From assembly GCF_000171235.2 (NCBI RefSeq), contig NZ_ABEA03000176.1:1-64000 (forward strand): a DNA stretch of 64,000 nucleotides, written 5' to 3'. The translations under genes and the position numbers were made by a program. Position 1 is the first letter of the stretch. Every line of letters begins with the position of its first letter. The stretch comes from Geminisphaera colitermitum TAV2 (GTDB lineage Bacteria; Verrucomicrobiota; Verrucomicrobiia; Opitutales; Opitutaceae). Below are positions 42,991-50,425 of the stretch, piece by piece. The notes below the pieces were generated by a model. That model saw nothing but the letters and a program-made list of their open reading frames with translations. It was not told the DNA's origin and did not search any database.

Positions 42991-44181
42991 TCAGGCGTAG
43001 CGGTAGGTGCGGGGGCCGAGGCCGGCGCTGAGGCGGCGGGCGAGGAGGACATACGGGATGACGACGAGCGCAAGGGGGAGGAGCCAGCGGAGGGCGAGGA
43101 GCGGGCCGGTCCAGGCGGGAGTGAGGAGCCAGAGGGCGGCGGCGCCGAGGTTGAGGAGGGCGAGGGGAATCAGGAATTTCCACGCGAGTTTCAGGAGTTG
43201 GTCCATGCGCAGGCGCAGGAGCGTGGCGCGCGCCCAGATGAAGAGCATCATGCAGGCGATGAGTTTGATGCCGAACCAGGCGTAGCTGGGGATGAATTGC
43301 AGGAATTCGCAGGGGGCCTGCCAGCCGCCAAGGAAAAGGGTCACGCCGAGTCCGGCGAGGGCGGTCATGCCGAAGTATTCGCCCATGAAAAAGAGCGCGT
43401 ATTTGAATCCTGAATACTCGGTGAGGTGTCCGGCGATGATTTCGCTTTCGGCTTCGGGGAGGTCGAATGGGCAGCGGTTGGTTTCGGCAAGGGCGGCGAT
43501 GAGGAAAATGGGCGCGGCGGCGAGTCCCCAGGGGGTGAAGAGGTTCCAGTGAGGGAGGAGTCCGCCGAGGCTCCAGGCTCCTTGCGCGGTGACAATGCCG
43601 GGGAGCGAGAGGGTGCCGGCGGCCATGACGGCGGGGATGGCGACGAGGAGGAGGGGGAGTTCGAAGCTGATGAGTTGCGCGAGGGCGCGCATGGCGGAGA
43701 TGAGCGAGTATTTGTTATGGCTGGACCAGCCGGCCATGAAGATGGCGAGTTCGGTGGCGGCTCCGGCTGCGAAGAAATAGAGGATGCCTGCGTCGAGGTT
43801 GAGCGCGGTGAGGTGGAGTCCGCAGGGGATGACGGCGAAGCCGAGGAGCGCGAAAAAGACAGCGCAGCAGGGGGCGAGGAAGTGGAGCAGCTTGTCGGCG
43901 GTGGCGGGGATGAGGTCTTCCTTGGTGAGGGCTTTGACGGCGTCGGCAAAGGGTTGCATGTAGCCGAAGGGGCCGGTGCGGTTGGGGCCATAGCGGTTTT
44001 GGAAGCGGCCAAGGACTTTGCGCTCGGTGACGGTGAAGAGCGCGAAGAAGAGTCCGAAGACGGCAAGTATTGCGATGATGGATACGAGCGAGGTGGCAAG
44101 CCAGCGGAGAAAAACGGCGTCGGACGGGAAGAGGGCGTCGAGAAACCAGTCGCGCAGGGTGATGGGAAGTGTTTCGAGCAT
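42991..44181 (-). CDS. nuoH: NADH-quinone oxidoreductase subunit H
   Basis: The quinone-chamber membrane subunit of complex I, 396 residues. TVTERKVLGRFQNRYGPNRTGPFGYMQPFADAVKALTKED is the universal NuoH signature; AETNRCPFDLPEAESEIIAGHLTEYSGFKYALFFMGEY carries the conserved acidic loop at the quinone channel. FIWARATLLRLRMDQLLKLAWKFLIPLAL forms the C-terminal end. It follows the inserted RAYT gene. Confidence 0.97.
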   Translation of the reverse strand: MLETLPITLRDWFLDALFPSDAVFLRWLATSLVSIIAILAVFGLFFALFTVTERKVLGRFQNRYGPNRTGPFGYMQPFADAVKALTKEDLIPATADKLLHFLAPCCAVFFALLGFAVIPCGLHLTALNLDAGILYFFAAGAATELAIFMAGWSSHNKYSLISAMRALAQLISFELPLLLVAIPAVMAAGTLSLPGIVTAQGAWSLGGLLPHWNLFTPWGLAAAPIFLIAALAETNRCPFDLPEAESEIIAGHLTEYSGFKYALFFMGEYFGMTALAGLGVTLFLGGWQAPCEFLQFIPSYAWFGIKLIACMMLFIWARATLLRLRMDQLLKLAWKFLIPLALLNLGAAALWLLTPAWTGPLLALRWLLPLALVVIPYVLLARRLSAGLGPRTYRYA

Positions 44182-44198
44182 GGTGTGGCGGCGAGTCT

Positions 44199-44837
44199 TT
44201 AATGTAGGGGCTTCGCTTGCGAAGCCCGCGAAGGGCTAATCAAATTTCCGCTGGGTGTACGAGTGCGCGCGTGAGTGTGAATTTCGTCGAAGCGTGATTC
44301 ATAATTACGATGCCACTCGACCGGCGGGACTCCATTGGGTGAGAGGTGTTGTGTGAACTGAAACCGGGATGGTGAGGGAATCCAAGAGTGAGGCCACGTA
44401 TCGGAAGCAGACCGTAGGTGGGCACGCCAAGGATTGAGAAAAGTATAGAGAGCGTATGTCTCATGGTCTTCATCGGGGCGCAGTCGATGTTCCCAAAAGT
44501 CTCGCTGCCATTGGTTGGCGGGGTTAGTGGCTTGGCGGATTTGGAATTTCCAGTGGGCTACGCATTGCCCAACAGTGAGTCGGGGGCCGGAAAGTGAAAA
44601 AAGGATGTGCAAGTGATCAGGCATGCAGGTTGCGATCTCGATCATCCAATCACCAGCATCGTGACCGGTTTGTAGGATACGGATAGCCGCTTGTGCGTTG
44701 TCAGGAGTCGCAAGCCAGGGTGTGCGGTCGTGCGTAATAAACGTGACAAAATAACGGGTTTCCGGACGCGAAACTCGACCGAGACGAAGGTTGTCCGTTT
44801 GACGAACGGGACGCAGCGGTTTGCAGGTGATCGTCAT
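44199..44837 (-). CDS. REP-associated tyrosine transposase (RAYT) inside nuo operon
   Basis: 212 residues of the IS200-related Y1 transposase family. YFVTFITHDR forms the first strand; the metal-binding HxH is in MPDHLHILFSLSG; GQCVAHWKFQIRQATN and QRDFWEHRLRPDEDHETYALYTFLNPWRAHL complete the catalytic region, with the tyrosine likely in ALYTFLNP. REP units lie at both ends, the downstream one forming its own last codons (RASQAKPLH). The ATG overlaps the nuoI stop (ATGA), so it is translationally coupled within the operon. RAYTs are domesticated enzymes that spread REP sequences. Confidence 0.9.
   Translation of the reverse strand: MTITCKPLRPVRQTDNLRLGRVSRPETRYFVTFITHDRTPWLATPDNAQAAIRILQTGHDAGDWMIEIATCMPDHLHILFSLSGPRLTVGQCVAHWKFQIRQATNPANQWQRDFWEHRLRPDEDHETYALYTFLNPWRAHLRSASDTWPHSWIPSPSRFQFTQHLSPNGVPPVEWHRNYESRFDEIHTHARTRTPSGNLISPSRASQAKPLH
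44203..44230. repeat. REP unit at RAYT 3' end
   Basis: GTAGG followed by the palindrome GGCTTCGCTTGCGAAGCC and GCG. The same unit in opposite orientation flanks the other side of the transposase gene. Confidence 0.88.
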
Positions 44838-45505
44838 GCGGGAGGGGAAGATGGCGATGTGCCACTAGCAACGGAAGACAATGGAGGTGTTGGAGTGGAG
44901 GGGTGAGCGGGTGCCGAAGCGGCTGGCGCGGGCTTCGCAAGCGAAGCCCCTACACGGGCTTTGGCGGCGGCGGCGCGTTCCTCGGCTTTGCGTTTGGCTT
45001 CGGCTAACGCGGCATCGACGGCGGCGGCTTCGGTGGGGTGGATCTGATTGTAGTAGGCGTTGGACTTGGCGAGTTGGTCGCGGTGGACGAGGAGGTCTTC
45101 GTAGCGGTTGTTCGCCGTGATCTCGTAGTGGTGGTCCATTTTTATCGAGTCGAAGGGACACGACTCGGCGCAGAGGCCGCAGCCCATGCAGACGGAAAAA
45201 TCGATGTCGAATATCGCGGGTTTTTTGAGGGCTTTGCCTTTCTCGTCACGCTCGGGGACGATGTAGATGCACTGCGGAGGGCATTCTTTTTCGCAGATTT
45301 TGCAGGCGACGCAGCGAAGGCCTTCAATGGGGCTTTTCCCCTCAATCTCGTCGAACACGAGGAAGGGGAAGCTGCGAAAGTTTTCGGGGAGCGTGGTGCG
45401 CTGTTCGGGGTATTGAACAGTGGTGAGGCGGCGCGGGTCGTGATAACTGCCAGCGAAATTTTTGGCGGTGACGACGAGACCTTTCAATATGCCGGTGCCG
45501 AACAT
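44834..45505 (-). CDS. nuoI: NADH-quinone oxidoreductase subunit I with REP-encoded tail
   Basis: The peripheral-arm ferredoxin-like subunit carrying two [4Fe-4S] clusters (N6a, N6b). The cysteine motifs are CVACKICEKECP and CMGCGLCAESCP. The normal domain ends near residue 160 (YYNQIHPTEAAAVD); a ~60-residue low-complexity tail follows, containing GASLAKPAPAA encoded by a REP unit at 44926-44953. It lies 21 bp after nuoD and overlaps the RAYT start. Confidence 0.95.
   Translation of the reverse strand: MFGTGILKGLVVTAKNFAGSYHDPRRLTTVQYPEQRTTLPENFRSFPFLVFDEIEGKSPIEGLRCVACKICEKECPPQCIYIVPERDEKGKALKKPAIFDIDFSVCMGCGLCAESCPFDSIKMDHHYEITANNRYEDLLVHRDQLAKSNAYYNQIHPTEAAAVDAALAEAKRKAEERAAAAKARVGASLAKPAPAASAPAHPSTPTPPLSSVASGTSPSSPPA
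44926..44953. repeat. REP unit inside nuoI 3' end
   Basis: GCGGGCTTCGCAAGCGAAGC followed by CCCTAC: the RAYT-flanking REP in the orientation opposite to 44203-44230. It is read in frame by nuoI as GASLAKPA. Confidence 0.88.
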
Positions 45506-45526
45506 GGTGGTGAGGAGGTGATAGGG

Positions 45527-46687
45527 TTAGCGGTCCACCTCGCCGAGGACGATGTCCACGCTGCCGAGGGTGATGACGGCGTCGGCGAGGGTGCCGCCGA
45601 TGCACATGTCTTCGAGGATGGTGAGGTTGATGAGCGAGGGGGGGCGGATGCGGTAGCGGTAGGGCTGCGGGCTGCCGTCGCTGATGAGATGGAAGCCGAG
45701 TTCGCCTTTGGGGGCTTCAATGCGGGCGTAGGCTTCGCCGGGTTTGGGACGGAGGCCGCGGGACTTGGCTTTCGGGTCGGTGACGGGGCCGGCGGGGATG
45801 TCGCGCAGGGCTTGTTGCAGGATTTTGAGCGACTCGCGCATTTCGAGCATGCGCATCATGTAGCGGTCGTAGGTATCGCCGTGCGCGCCGAGGGGGACGC
45901 GAAAATCGAAGCGGTCGTAAATGGAATACGTATCCACTTTCCGGATATCATAGGGGACGCCGCTGGCGCGGAGCATGGGGCCGGTGATGCCGGCGTTGAT
46001 GGCGAGCGCGGCGGGGAGTACGCCGGCGCCTTGCGTGCGGGCGAGGAGGATTTCGTTGGTGGTGAGGAGGGCGTCCTGTTCGTCGAGGTAACGGGCGAAG
46101 TCGTTTTCGAGGTAGGTTTTTAACTTGGCGAGCCACTCGGGGCTGAGGTCAGCGCGGACGCCGCCAAAGCGCATGTAGTTGCACATCATGCGGGAGCCGG
46201 TGAGCTCTTCGATGAGGTCGAGCATGTGTTCGCGTTCGCGGAGGGAGTAGAGGAGGGGGGTGAAGGAGGTGCCGAGGTCGTTGAGGAGGAAACCGACGAG
46301 GCAGGCGTGGTTGATGAGGCGGGCGAGTTCGCCGACGATGACGCGGACGTATTCGCCTCGTTCGGGGACGGTGAGGCCGGCGAGTTTTTCGACGGCGTGG
46401 ACGTAGGCCCAGTTGTTGGTGAGCGAGGAGAGGTAATCGAGGCGGTCGGTGTAGGGGATGCTGGCGAGGTAGGTGGTGTTCTCGGCGAGTTTTTCGTGGT
46501 TGCGGTGGAGGTAGCCGAACACGGGTTTGAGTTTGACGATGATTTCGCCATCGAGCGTGGCGACCATCCGGAAGACGCCGTGCGTGGAGGGGTGGTGCGG
46601 CCCCATGGAGACTTCGAGGAGGTCGCCGTGGTAGGGGTCGTTGACAGGGCGGACGACGGGAATGTGAGACGGGGCGGTGGTGGTCAT
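45527..46687 (-). CDS. nuoD: NADH-quinone oxidoreductase subunit D
   Basis: The 49-kDa quinone-site subunit of the peripheral arm, 386 residues from the ATG at 46687, which overlaps the nuoC stop (ATGA). MGPHHPSTHGVFRMVATLDGE holds the conserved quinone-site histidine loop; YTDRLDYLSSLTNNWAY carries the tyrosine; PKGELGFHLISDGSPQPYRYRIRPPSLINLTIL and DIVLGEVDR form the C-terminus. The longer upstream frame is antisense noise over nuoC. Confidence 0.97.
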   Translation of the reverse strand: MTTTAPSHIPVVRPVNDPYHGDLLEVSMGPHHPSTHGVFRMVATLDGEIIVKLKPVFGYLHRNHEKLAENTTYLASIPYTDRLDYLSSLTNNWAYVHAVEKLAGLTVPERGEYVRVIVGELARLINHACLVGFLLNDLGTSFTPLLYSLREREHMLDLIEELTGSRMMCNYMRFGGVRADLSPEWLAKLKTYLENDFARYLDEQDALLTTNEILLARTQGAGVLPAALAINAGITGPMLRASGVPYDIRKVDTYSIYDRFDFRVPLGAHGDTYDRYMMRMLEMRESLKILQQALRDIPAGPVTDPKAKSRGLRPKPGEAYARIEAPKGELGFHLISDGSPQPYRYRIRPPSLINLTILEDMCIGGTLADAVITLGSVDIVLGEVDR

Positions 46688-47379
46688 GCGGTGGCCTCCG
46701 TGGTGGTTTGCGGATAGTGGGTTTTGGCCCGGGTGAGCACTTCGTCGTGCGGGGTGGGTTCCCATTCGTAGTCGTCGGGGGAGATGTAGTCTTTGCGCAT
46801 GGGGTGGTCTTTGAATTCGTCCCACATGAGGAGTCGGCGGAGGTCGGGGTGGCCTTCGAAATGGATGCCGTAGAGGTCAAAGATTTCGCGTTCCTGGAGT
46901 TCGCAGGAGCGCCAGACCGGGGTCAGCGAGGGGACGGTTGTGGCGTCGGTGCGGTTGGCAGTGCGGAGGCGGAGAATGACGGGGGCAGTGGTTTTACGGG
47001 CGATGGAGTAGAGGTGATAAACGGCTTCGAGGCAACCGGCGTCGGGGGGGGGGAGGGGGGCGGCTTCGCCGCAACGTCGAACGTCCAACGTCGAACGTCC
47101 AACATCCAATGCGGAAGAGGAGGGAGGAGCGGGAGGCGCGGTTTTTGGGGCGGGTTTCGCGGGCCAGTCGATGCCGGTGACGTTGGAGCAGTAGTCGTAG
47201 CGCGTAGAGGGATCGTCGCGGAGGAAGGTTGCTATCTCGCGGGCGCGGGGGTGCGCGGCGGCAGTGATGAGGAGGCTGTGTTGCGCGGAGGGGCCGGGGT
47301 TGTTGACGAGTTCGAGGGCGTCGGCGCCGAAGCGTTCGGCGAGGCGGGCGTGGAGTTGGTCGAGTGATTCGGTTTCCAT
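46684..47379 (-). CDS. nuoC: NADH-quinone oxidoreductase subunit C with decamer-repeat insertion
   Basis: The 30-kDa peripheral subunit, 231 residues. EAVYHLYSIARK, ELQEREIFDLYGIHFEGHPDLRRLLMWDEFKDHPMRKDY is the family signature. Between VTGIDWPAK and LEAVYHLYS lies an extra ~40-residue segment including SSSALDVGRSTLDVRRCGEA, encoded by decamer repeats (47073-47108) and a G-rich run. In usual NuoC these two strands are joined directly, so this is an in-frame insertion in a surface loop. It follows nuoB by 2 bp. Confidence 0.94.
   Translation of the reverse strand: METESLDQLHARLAERFGADALELVNNPGPSAQHSLLITAAAHPRAREIATFLRDDPSTRYDYCSNVTGIDWPAKPAPKTAPPAPPSSSALDVGRSTLDVRRCGEAAPLPPPDAGCLEAVYHLYSIARKTTAPVILRLRTANRTDATTVPSLTPVWRSCELQEREIFDLYGIHFEGHPDLRRLLMWDEFKDHPMRKDYISPDDYEWEPTPHDEVLTRAKTHYPQTTTEATA
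47073..47108. repeat. Decamer repeats inside nuoC
   Basis: Tandem CGTCGAACGT/CCAACGTCGA-type units followed by CCAACATCCAATG. The same words occur at 11488, 47986, 48081, 51461 and 51586. Confidence 0.85.
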
Positions 47380-47381
47380 TG

Positions 47382-48122
47382 TCAGGCGCGGGGGAGGGGG
47401 GGGGAGGGTTTCCAGACGGCGGGATTGTGCGTGGGAACGAGGTCGTGTTCGCCGTATTCGGGGACGGGATACACACCGTCGTTGTCATTGCGGAGGTGGC
47501 GGGGGCGGCCGGGACCGGTGAGTTTTTCGGCGCGCATTTTTTTCTGGAGTTCGATGAGGCCGTTGAGGAGGGCTTCGGGACGGGGGGGGCAGCCGGGGAT
47601 GTAAACGTCAACGGGGATGAAGCGGTCCACGCCTTTGAGGACGTTGTAGCCTTGCTTGAAGGGGCCGCCGGAGATGGAGCACGCGCCCATGGCAATGCAG
47701 TATTTGGGCTCGGCCATCTGGTTCCAAATGCGGACGACTTGCGGCGCCATTTTTTTGGTGACGGTGCCGGAGACGATCATGAGGTCGGCCTGACGCGGGG
47801 AGGCGCGGAAGATTTCGGCGCCGAAGCGGGCGATGTCAAAGCGGGCGGCGGCAACGGCAATCATCTCGATGGCGCAGCAGGCGAGGCCGAATTGCAGGGG
47901 CCAGATGGAGTTGGTGCGGCCCCAGTTGTAGATGTCGTTGAAGGTGGTGAGCAGGATGCCTTGCTGACGGAGGGACTGCGCTTCGCGAACGTCCAACGTC
48001 GAACATCCAACGTCCAACGTCGAAGTGGTTGGTGAGGCATCCGAGGCGTCCTGTTTTTGATCCTGCTGCCGGTTTTGATTCATTGGATGTTCGATGTTGG
48101 GCGTTCGATGTTGGGCGTTCAC
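47382..48122 (-). CDS. nuoB: NADH-quinone oxidoreductase subunit B with repeat-derived N-terminus
   Basis: The PSST subunit that holds the N2 [4Fe-4S] cluster. Its cysteines are visible as the tandem pair in GLACCAIEM, one in [11 protein letters not shown] and one in [11 protein letters not shown]. The conserved domain begins near [28 protein letters not shown]. The first ~50 residues are encoded by two oppositely oriented decamer-repeat blocks (47986-48021 and 48081-48120). Possible starts are the ATG at 48122 (7 bp after nuoA) and the ATG at 48083; which is used is unclear. Confidence 0.94.
   Translation of the reverse strand: MNAQHRTPNIEHPMNQNRQQDQKQDASDASPTTSTLDVGCSTLDVREAQSLRQQGILLTTFNDIYNWGRTNSIWPLQFGLACCAIEMIAVAAARFDIARFGAEIFRASPRQADLMIVSGTVTKKMAPQVVRIWNQMAEPKYCIAMGACSISGGPFKQGYNVLKGVDRFIPVDVYIPGCPPRPEALLNGLIELQKKMRAEKLTGPGRPRHLRNDNDGVYPVPEYGEHDLVPTHNPAVWKPSPPLPRA
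47986..48120. repeat. Inverted pair of decamer-repeat blocks at nuoB 5' end
   Basis: Left block: CGAACGTCCAACGTCGAACA and further units. Right block: the complementary ATTGGATGTTCGATGTTGGG type. They enclose about 60 bp and lie almost entirely in the nuoB coding frame. Confidence 0.85.
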
Positions 48123-48129
48123 GGCGTGG

Positions 48130-48507
48130 TTATTTCCATTCGAGGTGTCCGCGTTGCCAGGCCCAGACGAGGCCCTCGGCGAGGAGCAGGATGAAGGCGA
48201 GAATCACAAACAACGCCCCCATCGGCAGGCCGGTGAAAGTGACGGCGACGGGGAGCAAAAAAAGAACCTCTACGTCGAAGATCAAAAAGAGGATCGCGTA
48301 GAGGTAATAGTGGGCGCGGAACTGAATCCACGAATCGCCTTTGGACGGGAGGCCACATTCATAGATGGCGTTTTTCTCCCGGCCGGGTTTGGGGGGCTGG
48401 AATGTTTTGAACCAGATTTGCGCGACGAGAATCAGGGCCAGCGGGAAGATCGCAGCGATGGCAACGAACAACGCGAGGAACGCGTAAGGGTGGTCTGTGG
48501 CGGTCAT
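48130..48507 (-). CDS. nuoA: NADH-quinone oxidoreductase subunit A
   Basis: A small complex I membrane subunit of 125 residues, the first gene of the operon. Three helices are present, with [45 protein letters not shown] containing the conserved ECG and FDVE motifs. No nuoE, nuoF or nuoG follows or precedes. Confidence 0.96.
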   Translation of the reverse strand: MTATDHPYAFLALFVAIAAIFPLALILVAQIWFKTFQPPKPGREKNAIYECGLPSKGDSWIQFRAHYYLYAILFLIFDVEVLFLLPVAVTFTGLPMGALFVILAFILLLAEGLVWAWQRGHLEWK

Positions 48508-48804
48508 GATTTTGGTCGGGACACGGGAAAAAATCCGCGCACGTTACTGAAAATCAGACCGGCAAAACCACGGCAACGAACAAGCCGGAGTGTTTTTTGG
48601 CGAAGGCTGCGCATGTTTTAACGGATACTCAGCGGGATTAACGGAAGAGAGGCGTTCCCAGGTGGTTCAGCCGGACGGCCATCTTCGTTGCGGGAACGTG
48701 GGGTGCTCCCACAGGGGCATCGTGTATGTGTGTGTTGGGGGGGGGGGGAGGGTAGGCATGAGGGCTCGCGTTTGTGCGTTGGTTGCTGTTTGGTTCGATC
48801 CATC
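48508..48804. other. Divergent intergenic region nuoA-hemB
   Basis: A 297-bp gap expected to contain the nuo promoter (minus) and the hemB promoter (plus). It includes a G tract of about 13 at 48736-48748 after TGTGTGTT. No hexamers convincing enough to report were found. Confidence 0.5.
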
Positions 48805-49839
48805 ATGCGCACTTCTTCTTCCTCCGCGTCGTCGTCTCCCTTCTCGCTCGATCTCCTGCACCGTCCGCGACGGCTCCGCCGCACCGCCAGCCTGCGCGCC
48901 CTCACGCGTGAAACCGTGCTGACGCCGGCCAATCTCATCGCGCCGCTTTTTGTGATCGATGGCGATGTGCCGCCGGAGGAAATTGCGTCGATGCCGGGCG
49001 TGTTTCGTTATGGGATCGTGGATCTGGTGGAGGAGTGCCGGGTGTTGCACAATCTTGGCGTTCCTGGCGTGGCGTTGTTTCCGAAGCTTGACGCATCGCT
49101 CAAGGATGACGAGGGCAGCGCCGCGCTGGACGAGGAGGCGCTGGTGTTGCGCGCGGTGCGTGCGGTCAAGGAATCCGTGCCGGGCCTTACGGTTATCACG
49201 GACGTGGCGCTTGATCCCTATACGAGCCACGGGCATGACGGCGTGCTTAACGCGGCTCGCGACGACGTGGAAAACGACCGCACGGTCGGCATCCTCATGC
49301 GCATGGCGGTGATGCAGGCGCAGGCTGGCGTGGATCTTGTGGCACCAAGCGACATGATGGACGGGCGCGTGGAGGCGATCCGACTGGCGTTGGATGCGGC
49401 GGGTTTTCAGCAAACGGGCGTGATGGCTTACTCGGCCAAATTTAACTCGGCGTATTACGGTCCGTTTCGCGAGGCCGTGGGCAGCGCGCAGGCGGCGGGC
49501 ACGCGGTTGCTGGGCAAGGCGACTTACCAGCTCGATCCGGCGAATCGCCGCGAGGCCATCGCCGAGGCGGAACTCGATGAGGCCGAGGGCGCGGACATCA
49601 TCATGGTAAAGCCGGCGGGGGCGTATCTCGACATCATCCGCGATGTGCGCGAACGGACAAACAAGCCCGTGGCCGCCTACCAGGTGTCGGGCGAGTATGC
49701 GCAAATCCAGGCGGCGGCGCGTCTGGGCTGGCTGGACTTGGCGCGCACACGCGACGAATCGTTGCTGGCGATCCGGCGCGCCGGGGCGGACATGATTCTC
49801 ACCTACTTCGCAAAAGAGGTGGCCAAGTCACTCGCGTGA
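48805..49839 (+). CDS. hemB: Delta-aminolevulinic acid dehydratase (porphobilinogen synthase)
   Basis: Condenses two 5-aminolevulinate molecules to porphobilinogen in heme synthesis. The ATG at 48805 gives 344 residues; the frame upstream passes through the G tract and is unlikely. The Schiff-base lysines are in MAYSAKFNSAYYGPFR and IIMVKPAGAYLDI. At the usual zinc site the sequence is DVALDPYTSHGHDG, aspartate/alanine rather than cysteines, so this is the magnesium type. It is convergent with the DJ-1 gene. Confidence 0.96.
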   Translation: MRTSSSSASSSPFSLDLLHRPRRLRRTASLRALTRETVLTPANLIAPLFVIDGDVPPEEIASMPGVFRYGIVDLVEECRVLHNLGVPGVALFPKLDASLKDDEGSAALDEEALVLRAVRAVKESVPGLTVITDVALDPYTSHGHDGVLNAARDDVENDRTVGILMRMAVMQAQAGVDLVAPSDMMDGRVEAIRLALDAAGFQQTGVMAYSAKFNSAYYGPFREAVGSAQAAGTRLLGKATYQLDPANRREAIAEAELDEAEGADIIMVKPAGAYLDIIRDVRERTNKPVAAYQVSGEYAQIQAAARLGWLDLARTRDESLLAIRRAGADMILTYFAKEVAKSLA

Positions 49840-49864
49840 AAAAACAAAAAATGCCCGCGCAAAT

Positions 49865-50413
49865 TCACGCGCAGATGGAACGGGCGATTTCCTGGGCGGC
49901 GTAGGGGTTGAACAAAACCTCGACGAGCTTGAGGCCGAAATCGAGCGCCGTGCCCGCGCCGCGCGAGGTGATGATGTTGCCATCGACCACCACGCGTTGA
50001 TCGGGCAGGAGGCAGGTCAGTTCGCTGGCGACCGAGGGATGCGCGGTGTAACGGCGTCCCGTGAGCAGGCCGGCATCGGCGAGCACCGTGGGCGCGGCGC
50101 AAATCGCGGCGATCCATTTGTGGTGCTGGTGGTGTCGCAACACGCACTCGCGCACGCGGGTGTTGGCGCGGAGGTTTTTGACTCCGGGGCCTCCGGGAAT
50201 GAGCAGAAGGTCGTAGAGTGTTTCGCTGACGAAGGAGAGCGGGAAGTCGGCCTGCAACGTGAGCTGGTTGCGACCGGTGACACGCAGGTTGTCGGTGTCC
50301 GAGGCGAGGGTGACCTGGGCTCCGGCGCGGCGGAGAACGTCGATGGGGGCGACGGCCTCAAGTTCCTCAAAACCCTCTGGCAATATGGCTAGGACCGTGG
50401 GCATGCTGGACAT
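49865..50413 (-). CDS. DJ-1/PfpI family protein
   Basis: 182 residues from the ATG at 50413. LAILPEGFEELEAVAPIDVLRRAGAQVTLAS gives the conserved glutamate; the nucleophilic cysteine lies in WIAAICAAPTVLADAG; TSRGAGTALDFGLKLVEVL ends the domain. It resembles the DJ-1/ThiJ (YajL) branch, implicated in oxidative-stress protection or glyoxal detoxification. The much longer open frame to 51652 is antisense to the next gene and is not used. Confidence 0.93.
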   Translation of the reverse strand: MSSMPTVLAILPEGFEELEAVAPIDVLRRAGAQVTLASDTDNLRVTGRNQLTLQADFPLSFVSETLYDLLLIPGGPGVKNLRANTRVRECVLRHHQHHKWIAAICAAPTVLADAGLLTGRRYTAHPSVASELTCLLPDQRVVVDGNIITSRGAGTALDFGLKLVEVLFNPYAAQEIARSICA

Positions 50414-50425
50414 GCAAAACATCTG

